This document shows, in pieces, positions 15,396 through 21,891 of a stretch of DNA of 52,752 nucleotides (position 1 is its first letter; every line of letters begins with the position of its first letter). The translations under genes and the position numbers were made by a program. The notes under the pieces were generated by a model, which saw only the letters and a list, made by a program, of their open reading frames with translations, did not search any database and was not told the DNA's origin. This stretch comes from Clostridia bacterium. GTDB taxonomy: Bacteria > Bacillota > Clostridia > Oscillospirales > Acutalibacteraceae. The stretch covers positions 1-52,752 of the forward strand of contig JAKSQP010000016.1 in assembly GCA_024404025.1 (NCBI GenBank). Direction: 5' to 3'.

Positions 15396-16100
15396 TCAGC
15401 CCTCCAGTTCAAGGAACACGGATTCAAGGGATTCATTTCCCTTAACCTCATCCATCGTGCCTGAAATTATGAGCTTGCCGCCCTTGATAACGGCAACCTT
15501 GTCGCAAAGCTTCTCGGCAACCTCAAGAACATGGGTGCTGAAAAAGATTGCTCCGCCGCCGCTGCAGACCTCTCTCATCATACCTTTAAGGATATGCGCC
15601 GCTTTCGGATCAAGGCCAACAAACGGCTCATCCATAATGATGAGCTTCGGCTCGTGAATCCACGCCGAAATAATTGCAAGCTTCTGCTTCATTCCGTGAG
15701 AATAAGCCGAAACAGGCTGCGCAAGGTCGGATGTCAGTTCAAACAAATCGGCATATTTTCTGATTCTCGCCTGTCTGTCCGAAGCGGAGATTCCGAAAAT
15801 ATCGGCGATGAAATTGAGATACTGAATGCCCGTCATAAAATCATAAATATCGGGGTTATCGGGTATATATGCCATCATCTTTTTGCATTCGATAGGCTCA
15901 TCGACTATTGATTTGCCGTTGATGAGAATTTCGCCCTTGTCAAAACGGAGAATGCCTGCAATGCTCTTAAGCGTAGTTGTTTTGCCCGCTCCGTTATGAC
16001 CGATGAAGCCGTAAATTTCACCGGGATTAATATGAAGAGTAAGGTCATCAACCGCCTTTTTTTCGCCGAATGATTTTGAAAGATTTGTTATTTTAAGCAT
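15396..16100 (-). CDS. ABC transporter ATP-binding protein
   Basis: A 234-residue nucleotide-binding subunit. Walker A is GHNGAGKTT (residues 34-42), the signature is YSHGMKQK (a degenerate LSGGQ as in BcrA/CcmA-type exporters), Walker B is LIIMDEP, followed by the switch His in STHVLEV. The degenerate signature and small size fit ABC-2 export ATPases. It is the first gene of the ATPase, permease, AlkD-like operon. GGAGG lies eight bases before the ATG. About 230 bases upstream contain no recognisable gene. Confidence 0.92.
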   Translation of the reverse strand: MLKITNLSKSFGEKKAVDDLTLHINPGEIYGFIGHNGAGKTTTLKSIAGILRFDKGEILINGKSIVDEPIECKKMMAYIPDNPDIYDFMTGIQYLNFIADIFGISASDRQARIRKYADLFELTSDLAQPVSAYSHGMKQKLAIISAWIHEPKLIIMDEPFVGLDPKAAHILKGMMREVCSGGGAIFFSTHVLEVAEKLCDKVAVIKGGKLIISGTMDEVKGNESLESVFLELEG

Positions 16101-16330
16101 AAAGCTTCCTCCTTTGTGATCTTTCTGACATCATAATATCACTCAAAGATGAACAAATAAACAGTTTTTCCGGAAAATTAGAACCCTTATTTCTCCTATT
16201 CTGCAAGATAGAGCTTTTTATTTCGGAACCTTGTTGCAGAAAACCACAAACCGGTTTACGAAGTTCTGCCATTAAAACTTAAAGCAATCATACTTTATAT
16301 CATTCGGCAGATTTTATGTTAACAGCTGTT

Positions 16331-17740
16331 TTATAATCTCACTCCGTCAGCAGTGCGGCAAATATGCGCGCTGTATTTTCCTTTCAGTCTCGGGAACGCT
16401 TCAAGATATTCTTTTTCGACCTTTTCAAGTATTTCTTTTTCATAAGCGGGGTCAATCAGCGCCATACAGCAGCCTTTGAAGCCTGCTCCCGAGAAGCGTC
16501 CGCCGTAAATCCCTTTGGTATGCGTCATTATCTCATAGAGCTTGATAAGTTCCGGAGAACCGGTTTCCCAATTTTCAATGCTGCTCTTTCCGCTTTCAAA
16601 AGAAAGCCGCCCGAATTCTTCAATATCTCCCCTGCGCCACGCTTCCGCACCAGCTTCAACTCGCTGACATTCAGTATACCAATGTTCTGCACGCTTTGCA
16701 AAGTTTTCGGGGAGCTTGTCTTTATATTTCAGATAAATCTCATAGGGAACATCACGCAGGTTCGTTTCGTTGAATTTTCCGTAATCCATTCCGGCAAACG
16801 CCATCAGGGCATAAGCGGCGCTTCGTGCTTCATCTGCACGCATATTATATTTTGAAGATGCCAAGCTTCTCTCAAGTCCGGAAAAGAAAATGGCAATTTC
16901 ATACGGCTTCATTGCAGGGGAAGTCGGAATCAGCTCGTAGCTATCATCCTTTGTGTCAAGATAGAGAAGCTTTTCCCTGCGGCAATATATTTCGCAGGAT
17001 TGGTCTAGCTTTCCGCAGGAAACGCCGACATATTTGTTTTCGGCTTCCTTGGAAATCGTTATCATCTCTGCAGGAGTGAGCTTTATGTTGTTAAGATTTG
17101 CAAGCGCAGAAAGAAATGTAATAATAACCGCCGCAGAGGACGAAAGACCTCCGATGGGAAGCTCGCCGTCAATAACGGCACACAATCCGACACGAAGCGG
17201 ATAATGGGCATTAAGAGCGATAGTCGCACCGCGCAAATGGTCAGCCCAGTCATTATTTTTCTCTTTAGGCACCTCTGCCACATGCCACTTTGCACATTTC
17301 GGAAATTGAAGAGATTTGATTTCAATAGTGCCGTTCATCTTCGGACCGTAAGCAATATAAATTCCCTTGTCAATCGCAAAGCCCGTGATTTTTCCGAGAT
17401 TGTGGTCAGTATGAGCGCCTATGGGGCAAATCCGATAAGGCGTAAAAGCGACACTTTTCGGCTTTTCCATATATGTTTTTTCAAATTCGTTCCCGGCACG
17501 CACTCCCGCACCGGCAGTTGTATAATTAACAGCCGTTGCAGACGACGATGAAGAAGCTTTAGGCTGCTGCACCGCTTCCTTTGTTCTGCCGTCAAAAGGC
17601 TTCTCCGCATTTTCGGGAATCAGCCAGATTTTTCCGGATTTCTTCGCTCCCGGAATTCTGCCGTTGCGGCAAAGCAGAGTAACCCGCCTTTCATTGACAT
17701 TCCACTTCTCAGCAGCCTCCGTCGAATTGATATATGTCAT
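16331..17740 (-). CDS. Helix-turn-helix domain fused to a galactokinase-like GHMP kinase
   Basis: A 469-residue protein. Residues 1-58 are a complete small helix-turn-helix module (NSTEAAEKWNVNERRVTLLC, then IPGAKKSGKIWLIPENAEKP and DGRTK) of the kind usually found as a free-standing DNA-binding protein. A Ser/Ala-rich linker (about 60-90) leads to a GHMP kinase: substrate motif RICPIGAHTDHNLG (compare RVNLIGEHTDYN), ATP motif PIGGLSSSAAV and motif 3 GRFSGAGFKGCC. Galactokinases phosphorylate galactose in the Leloir pathway. The catalytic Glu of IGEHTD is Ala here (IGAHTD), so the sugar may differ from galactose. The promoter is flanked by an inverted repeat that this protein could bind. galM lies about 18 kb away. 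Confidence 0.85.
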   Translation of the reverse strand: MTYINSTEAAEKWNVNERRVTLLCRNGRIPGAKKSGKIWLIPENAEKPFDGRTKEAVQQPKASSSSSATAVNYTTAGAGVRAGNEFEKTYMEKPKSVAFTPYRICPIGAHTDHNLGKITGFAIDKGIYIAYGPKMNGTIEIKSLQFPKCAKWHVAEVPKEKNNDWADHLRGATIALNAHYPLRVGLCAVIDGELPIGGLSSSAAVIITFLSALANLNNIKLTPAEMITISKEAENKYVGVSCGKLDQSCEIYCRREKLLYLDTKDDSYELIPTSPAMKPYEIAIFFSGLERSLASSKYNMRADEARSAAYALMAFAGMDYGKFNETNLRDVPYEIYLKYKDKLPENFAKRAEHWYTECQRVEAGAEAWRRGDIEEFGRLSFESGKSSIENWETGSPELIKLYEIMTHTKGIYGGRFSGAGFKGCCMALIDPAYEKEILEKVEKEYLEAFPRLKGKYSAHICRTADGVRL

Positions 17741-17763
17741 AATATTTCACTCCATATAAAACG

Positions 17764-17817
17764 AATCACGGTATATATTATAACATATCCGAAAATGTGT
17801 CAATATATCGTGATATT
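17764..17817 (-). promoter_or_regulatory. Promoter of the HTH-kinase gene flanked by inverted ATCACG repeats
   Basis: On the minus strand: TTGACA (complement of 17798-17803), then TAATAT at 17-bp spacing (complement of 17775-17780) or TATAAT at 15-bp spacing. ATCACG (17765-17770) and CGTGAT (17809-17814), each continued by an AT run, enclose the promoter symmetrically and could be a two-site operator. Confidence 0.5.
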
Positions 17818-17872
17818 TGTGCCGAATCTCTGTTATAATTTTCATTCCGAATGCATCGCCTGTCTTTATAAT

Positions 17873-18109
17873 CTGTTCCGCCTCTCCTTCGAGTCCCTTT
17901 TTTTAAAAAACAACACCAACCCTTTCGGGCCGGTGTTGTTTTGGTCGGAGTGAAGGGACTCGATTCGCACGCCTGCGGGCGTTTGGTCGTCGGCGGTCAC
18001 AACGCTCCACCGGAGCGTTGCTCTGTTCCGCCTCCCCTTCGAGTCCCTTCTTTAAAAAAAACACCAACCCGGTCGGGTCGGTGTTTTTGGTCGGAGTGAA
18101 GGGACTCGA
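17873..18109. repeat. Tandem duplication of the tRNA-Pro 3' end and terminator
   Basis: Two copies about 146-150 bp apart. Each has CTGTTCCGCCTC followed by CCTTCGAGTCCCTT (17873 and 18023), an A run with an ACACCAACCC hairpin terminator, and TTGGTCGGAGTGAAGGGACT (17941 and 18087). Only the second copy continues into a full tRNA; the first is a 3'-end remnant. Confidence 0.75.
18056..18087 (-). terminator. Terminator of tRNA-Pro
   Basis: On the minus strand, AACACCGACC and GGTTGGTGTT pair around a short loop and are followed by eight T residues. Confidence 0.75.
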
Positions 18110-18163
18110 ACCCCCGGCATCCTGCTCCCAAAGCAGGCGCGCTACCAACTGCGCTACACCCCG
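18088..18163 (-). tRNA. tRNA-Pro (anticodon TGG)
   Basis: A complete cloverleaf on the minus strand. The acceptor CGGGGTG (5' end at 18163) pairs with CACTCCG with one G-U pair, the D arm has TAGCGCAG and GGTAGCGC, the anticodon stem CCTGC/GCAGG encloses the loop TTTGGGA, and the T arm has GGTTCGAGTCC. The 3' CCA is encoded (18088-18090). Confidence 0.93.
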
Positions 18164-18225
18164 AAAAGATATTAAATTGAATTAGGTTGTTCTTTTTTTA
18201 TTTCATCTTGCGAGCCGCTGCGCTT

Positions 18226-18321
18226 CCGTAGGGCACGGATTTATCCGTGCCGCATTGAACTGCTCCGGCATTTGCCTGCGGTCAAACGGTCAGACGGTCA
18301 GCATAAATGCTGACCCTACGG
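18226..18321. repeat. MITE/REPIN-like element with CCGTAGGG ends, copy 3
   Basis: A 96-bp unit begins with CCGTAGGG (18226-18233) and the palindrome GCACGGATTTATCCGTGC, and ends with the palindrome GGTCAGCAT/ATGCTGACC and CCCTACGG (18314-18321). The two octamers are perfect terminal inverted repeats. No coding capacity. Confidence 0.7.
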
Positions 18322-18369
18322 CGACTTACTGATTATATTACATAATTCCGAAAAAATCAAGAGCTTTTA

Positions 18370-18405
18370 AAAAGCAGGTTATCGCAATTGCAACAGCCTG
18401 CTTTT
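18370..18405 (-). terminator. Terminator of the aldo/keto reductase gene
   Basis: AAAAGCAGG (18370-18378) pairs with CCTGCTTTT (18397-18405). On the minus strand the stem is followed by T residues. Confidence 0.75.
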
Positions 18406-18416
18406 GACTGTTAAAA

Positions 18417-19286
18417 TTATTCGCAAAGTGCATCCGCAGGAGCCTGTGCAGGATGAAATCCCGAATAGCCTATCGGCGGCAAAGTCATAAGAGCCGTCAT
18501 ATCCTCGGCTGAAAGTTCAAAGCCGAACACTTCTTTATTAAGCTTGATCCTGTCCGCATGAACAGATTTCGGCAGGGGCAGAACTCCGCTCTGAAGAGCA
18601 AAACGAACGCAGACCTGAGCGGCGCAAACATTATATTTTCCGGCAATTGCGTTGATAGTCGGGTCATTCAGAACTGCTCCGCAGCCGAGCGGCGACCAGC
18701 CTTCGATAACCATTCCGTTTTCCTTGCACCAGCGGACATTTTCGGGCTGATAATAACCGGGATGGAATTCGATCTGATTGACCGCAGGCTTGATTTCAGC
18801 AGTTTCAAAGAGCGCCGAAAGATGCTCCGGAAGAAAATTCGAAACGCCGAGCGCTCGGATTTTTCCGTCCTTATATGCCTTTTCAAAGCCTGCCCAGGTC
18901 GAAGCATTTATCTCTTTCCAATCAGGCGAAATTTTTTCAACGCAGGGCCAATGAATAAGATAAAGGTCGATATAATCCGTTTTCAGCTTTTTGAGCGATT
19001 CATCAATTGCGGCAACGGTTTTCTCATATCCTCTTTCGGTTACCCAATGCTTCGTTGTGAGGAAAATTTCTTTTCTGCTGACGCCCGAATCTATGATTCC
19101 GCTGCCTACATCCTCTTCGTTGCCGTAAGCTGCGGCGGTGTCGATATGGCGGTAACCGGCATCAAGAGCCGCTTTAACGCTCGTTCTTGCAACATCGCCT
19201 GACGGGGTCTGCCATGTGCCGTAACCGATGCACGGGATCTCAACGCCGTTCGAAAGGATGAATTTATCGTCTGATGATTTGAACAT
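18417..19286 (-). CDS. Aldo/keto reductase
   Basis: A 289-residue NAD(P)H-dependent (beta/alpha)8-barrel oxidoreductase. The full catalytic tetrad is seen: Asp and Tyr in HIDTAAAYGNEEDVG, Lys in FLTTKHW, and His in DLYLIHWP. The nucleotide-side motif LPKSVHADRI near the C-terminus matches the family P-K-S signature. Members reduce aldehydes, diketo-gluconate or methylglyoxal; the substrate cannot be chosen. It is a single gene with its own promoter (19315-19343), divergent from the secreted propeller-like gene, and GGAGG lies before the ATG. Confidence 0.9.
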   Translation of the reverse strand: MFKSSDDKFILSNGVEIPCIGYGTWQTPSGDVARTSVKAALDAGYRHIDTAAAYGNEEDVGSGIIDSGVSRKEIFLTTKHWVTERGYEKTVAAIDESLKKLKTDYIDLYLIHWPCVEKISPDWKEINASTWAGFEKAYKDGKIRALGVSNFLPEHLSALFETAEIKPAVNQIEFHPGYYQPENVRWCKENGMVIEGWSPLGCGAVLNDPTINAIAGKYNVCAAQVCVRFALQSGVLPLPKSVHADRIKLNKEVFGFELSAEDMTALMTLPPIGYSGFHPAQAPADALCE

Positions 19287-19314
19287 AACTTTGCCTCCTT
19301 AAACTCTTAATCAG

Positions 19315-19343
19315 ATTTTACAATGAACTTTGCTCCGTGTCAA
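19315..19343 (-). promoter_or_regulatory. Promoter of the aldo/keto reductase gene
   Basis: On the minus strand: TTGACA (complement of 19338-19343), a 17-bp spacer and TAAAAT (complement of 19315-19320). Confidence 0.7.
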
Positions 19344-19353
19344 TCGATAAATA

Positions 19354-19382
19354 TTGACCTGATAAAAAAATTATGATATATT
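19354..19382 (+). promoter_or_regulatory. Promoter of the secreted propeller-like gene
   Basis: TTGACC (19354-19359), a 17-bp spacer and TATATT (19377-19382). It is back to back with the aldo/keto reductase promoter, 10 bp apart. Confidence 0.65.
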
Positions 19383-19403
19383 TCACATAAGGAGGGAATA
19401 ATT

Positions 19404-20264
19404 ATGGAAAAAATCATGTCTTTCTTCACAACATTGTCGCTTATTTTCACTTATATTTTCGGGTTCGGAACGATCACCGTTTCCGACGGCTTCAAGCTTG
19501 AAAAACAGCAGAAGCTCAACCCGATAGTTTCAATGACTTCGGCGCAGGGGCTCTGCTGCGACGGCGAATATTTTTACTGCTCCGGCGCAATTACCGCAAT
19601 CGGCTTCACGGGTCTTGCAAAATATGACCTCAACATGAATAAAATCAAGCTCAATTTCAATGCGATCCCGAAAGAATTCACAAAGAAATACGGCAGCAAC
19701 CACATTGGCGGGATCGATTGCGCAAACGGCATTATCTACGGCCCTGCGGAGGGCGAAATCGACGATGAATACAAGTATAATCTGATTATGCTTTTCGACG
19801 CCGAAACCCTTGAATTTACAGGAGAATACTACGATGTTTCCTGCGAATATCTGACCGACGGTATCCCCTGGCTCGCAATAGATTCCGAAAGCGGAATCCT
19901 CTATACTTCGCAATTTAATCATGTTGATAAAATCCTCAAATATGACCTTGAAGATATGACCTATCTCGGCTATCTTCCTCTTTCGGAAGAGATCAACAGA
20001 ATCCAGGGCGGCTCGGTCTTCTGCGGCAAGCTCTATCTTTCATACGATGTTTCTCACAGCACCGACGAACAGATTCTCACAGTTGACCTTGAGAGCGGAA
20101 ATGTTTCATCGGAATTTGAAATTTCTCTGCCGAATTATGACAACGAAGCAGAGGATATCTGCGTTTATCCCCTCGCAGACGGAACTCTTTTCCATACCCT
20201 CGAATACGACAAGCTCATCAATGTGAATATTCTCCATTTTTCAAAGGAAAACATTGATAAATAA
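19404..20264 (+). CDS. Exported beta-propeller-like protein of unknown function
   Basis: A 286-residue protein with a hydrophobic N-terminus (MEKIMSFFTTLSLIFTYIFGF) that fits a signal peptide or anchor. The rest alternates short beta segments such as GLCCDGEYFYCSG, LAKYDLNMNKI, GIPWLAIDSESGILYTSQF and ILKYDLEDMTYLGYLPL. This pattern of paired reading-out and YDL motifs resembles small beta-propeller (NHL/YjiK-like) proteins. No catalytic motif is evident. GGAGG precedes the ATG. It is followed 23 bases later by an EEP-family remnant that also starts with a signal-like segment, so the two were probably one operon. Confidence 0.6.
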   Translation: MEKIMSFFTTLSLIFTYIFGFGTITVSDGFKLEKQQKLNPIVSMTSAQGLCCDGEYFYCSGAITAIGFTGLAKYDLNMNKIKLNFNAIPKEFTKKYGSNHIGGIDCANGIIYGPAEGEIDDEYKYNLIMLFDAETLEFTGEYYDVSCEYLTDGIPWLAIDSESGILYTSQFNHVDKILKYDLEDMTYLGYLPLSEEINRIQGGSVFCGKLYLSYDVSHSTDEQILTVDLESGNVSSEFEISLPNYDNEAEDICVYPLADGTLFHTLEYDKLINVNILHFSKENIDK

Positions 20265-20287
20265 GGAAATCACAAAAGGAAAAAAAC

Positions 20288-20524
20288 GTGTTTGAATTAA
20301 TGATACGCAAAATAACATCGTTTTTTATTGCCATCGTAACGTTTCTGACCGTCGGCACAAGCGCTGACCTGGATCCCGAGGGCAAGACCGATTATGTTAT
20401 TGATTTCATCCTGTGTTCTCCCGGAATTCATGTTTCCGAATACAGAACCGTAACAGAGAGCATAAACGGCAGATTCGTTTCCGATCATTTCCCGATTTAT
20501 GCCGATATAACCTTCCCGGAATAA
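20288..20524 (+). pseudogene. Endonuclease/exonuclease/phosphatase (EEP) remnant with internal deletion
   Basis: A 78-codon open frame from GTG 20288 (AAAGGA upstream). Residues 5-26 (MIRKITSFFIAIVTFLTVGTSA) are a signal-like hydrophobic start. Residues 33-78 match the extreme C-terminus of EEP-superfamily enzymes: DYVIDFILCSPGI (the I-D-Y/F-I-x-x-S stretch) and the catalytic SDHFPIYADI box. Normal members have about 250-300 residues, so the middle, with the metal-binding Glu and Asp, is absent while start, frame and end are kept. Like the aminotransferase remnant, this looks like in-frame internal deletion. A short secreted peptide could still be made but cannot be a nuclease. Confidence 0.7.
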
Positions 20525-20580
20525 AAACTGCATCTTACCCGAAACACGCATCACTCGCCCGCAATATCAGACATCATTCA

Positions 20581-20621
20581 AAAACCGCCTTTTGTCCGGC
20601 AAGACAAAAGACGGTTTTTTG
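20581..20621. terminator. Terminator next to the tRNA-Arg 3' half
   Basis: AAAACCG (20581-20587) and the inner CTTTTGTC pair with GACAAAAG and CGGTTTT, followed by a T run on the plus strand and an equivalent run on the minus strand. It can end both the EEP remnant and the former tRNA transcript. Confidence 0.75.
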
Positions 20622-20622
20622 T

Positions 20623-20667
20623 TGGCGTCCCCGGCGCGATTCGAACGCGCGGCCTTTCGCTTAGGAG
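20623..20667 (-). pseudogene. 3' half of a split tRNA-Arg (CCT) gene
   Basis: Minus-strand sequence from the anticodon loop (CTCCTAA, complement of 20661-20667) through the anticodon 3' strand GCGAA, the T arm (GCGCG-TTCGAAT-CGCGC), the acceptor 3' strand CGGGGAC, discriminator G and encoded CCA. No 5' half is attached. The missing 5' half is at 23684-23722, and the strands pair: TTCGC with GCGAA, and GTCTCCG with CGGGGAC. Confidence 0.85.
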
Positions 20668-20724
20668 TTCGAGCCGAAATGCTGAACGCCGTCCTCGCTG
20701 ATTTTATGGCATTTTAATAGCTCT

Positions 20725-20743
20725 TGTTAGCAGTCTGTTAGCA
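20725..20743. repeat. TGTTAGCA repeats, right end of the element
   Basis: Two direct copies of TGTTAGCA at 20725-20732 and 20736-20743, about 60 bp inside the tRNA 3'-half junction. Confidence 0.75.
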
Positions 20744-20865
20744 GGAGCCGTGATTTTAGGGTGGTGATATAGTTTCTGTTTGAGTTTGTTTTTACCTCTC
20801 AAATGATTGCGAGTGTTATGGCGTGTTACCGAGTATAGCAGAAAAAAGTCAAACAGAAAGTGGTA

Positions 20866-21672
20866 CTACTTTCCGAGAAGTAAACTAATAATAAGTGCTT
20901 GTTCTTCTTGTTCCATCAAATGTATTGTTTCTTCGCTGCAGCCATGCTCCTTTAGGCATTTTATCTTCCATTTGGTACAAACAAGTCGTTTTGCAGCAGG
21001 CGTGTTAACACAGAGGCTGTTTTGACATACTCTGTTGTAGCGCATCATTACCGAACTATCCAAGACCACATTTTTACACCGCTCCAAAACCTTTGAAAGC
21101 CACATTACATCTTCGCCGTACCATACGGATTCGTCGAACAAAATCGTCGTGGGCTGCATAACCACCTCTCGACGACATAACTTTGTCCCGGGCGCAACAC
21201 CATAGCCGACATGTCTGTCTTCTAAAAAAAGCATTCTCTCAAATGCCTGCCATGGCGGAAGTACACAGGATGTGCCGTTTTCTGTTTCGAACGGCTTTTT
21301 TGTATTGCTTTCTATACGAAAGCGACAACAGGCAAGATCCGCATCGGTTCGGCACAAATTTTTGTGCATTCTCTCTATCATATCCGATGCTATCATATCA
21401 TCCGAATCCAAAAATCCGATATATTCACCTTTTGCTGTGACAAGTGCGGCATTTCTCGCAGATGAAGGTCCTCCATGCTGATTTTCAATTATTCGAATAC
21501 GTTCGTCTTGACAGGCAAGATCATACAAAAGATTAAGTGTCCCATCCTCTGAACCATCATCTGAAAAAATAATTTCAAGATTTGTATAGGTTTGAGCAAG
21601 TAAACTTTGTGCGCAGGAAACAACCACATTTTCACGATTGTAAACGGGAACGATAATGCTGATTAATTCCAT
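20866..21672 (-). CDS. Family 2 glycosyltransferase
   Basis: A 268-residue GT-A enzyme. The start ISIIVPVYNRENVVVSCAQS, the nucleotide-binding FSDDGSEDGT and the metal-binding DxD-type motif GFLDSDDMI are all present, followed by the acceptor-side region WYGEDVMWL. It transfers a sugar from a nucleotide-sugar to an unknown acceptor and is probably cytoplasmic because no membrane segment is seen. The start at 21672 has only a weak ribosome site. It lies 30 bases after the glycosyltransferase-TPR gene on the same strand, so it is very likely co-transcribed and may act on the same product, for example by extending the sugar. Codon use is AT-richer than in the flanking core genes. Confidence 0.85.
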   Translation of the reverse strand: MELISIIVPVYNRENVVVSCAQSLLAQTYTNLEIIFSDDGSEDGTLNLLYDLACQDERIRIIENQHGGPSSARNAALVTAKGEYIGFLDSDDMIASDMIERMHKNLCRTDADLACCRFRIESNTKKPFETENGTSCVLPPWQAFERMLFLEDRHVGYGVAPGTKLCRREVVMQPTTILFDESVWYGEDVMWLSKVLERCKNVVLDSSVMMRYNRVCQNSLCVNTPAAKRLVCTKWKIKCLKEHGCSEETIHLMEQEEQALIISLLLGK

Positions 21673-21702
21673 AATATGCCGTAATTACATCCAATATTGA
21701 TG

Positions 21703-21891
21703 TTACTGTTCTTCGTTATTTGTAGGTAGGATAGCAGTAATATTAAATAATTCACCAAATAATTCACCGCCTACGGGTTCTATTCCTCCAACGACTTTTT
21801 CCAATTCGTCAGCTGAAAGTTCTTTTAGCTTCTTCATCAAATTTTCAGTTTCAGTTTTAATCTGATTTAATTCTTTATCTGTTTTTGCCAT
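21703..21891 (-). CDS. Candidate RiPP precursor peptide, nested in frame at the 3' end of the glycosyltransferase gene
   Basis: A 62-residue peptide from ATG 21891, preceded by a perfect AAAGGAG (complement of 21901-21907) at nine bases. Residues 1-36 look like a secretion leader: charged helix, then LSADELEKVVGG, the motif cut by C39 peptidase transporters. The predicted core (26 residues, IEPVGGELFGELFNITAILP then TNNEEQ) has no Cys or Ser, so it is not a lanthipeptide or S-linked glycocin. It contains Thr and an N-I-T sequon as possible glycosylation sites. The sequence is in the same frame as the upstream enzyme, so it could be made alone, as a fusion, or both. No C39 transporter is in the window. 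Confidence 0.55.
   Translation of the reverse strand: MAKTDKELNQIKTETENLMKKLKELSADELEKVVGGIEPVGGELFGELFNITAILPTNNEEQ

Larger units (their letters stand above)
17741..18087. other. Intergenic region: promoter, tandem duplication, tRNA terminators
   Basis: No protein gene is seen. The stretch holds the HTH-kinase promoter (17764-17817), the first copy of a tandemly duplicated tRNA-Pro 3' flank, a GC-rich hairpin (AACGCTCC/GGAGCGTT at 18001-18019) and two similar terminator hairpins. Confidence 0.7.

Noticed and set aside
17903..18148. An open frame of about 80 codons across the tRNA-Pro region
   Set aside because: It is the reverse reading of the tRNA and its duplicated flank; no ribosome site, and repeat structure explains the openness.
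18226..18321. Insertion sequence
   Set aside because: The unit is only 96 bp with no transposase frame; it fits a non-autonomous hairpin repeat.
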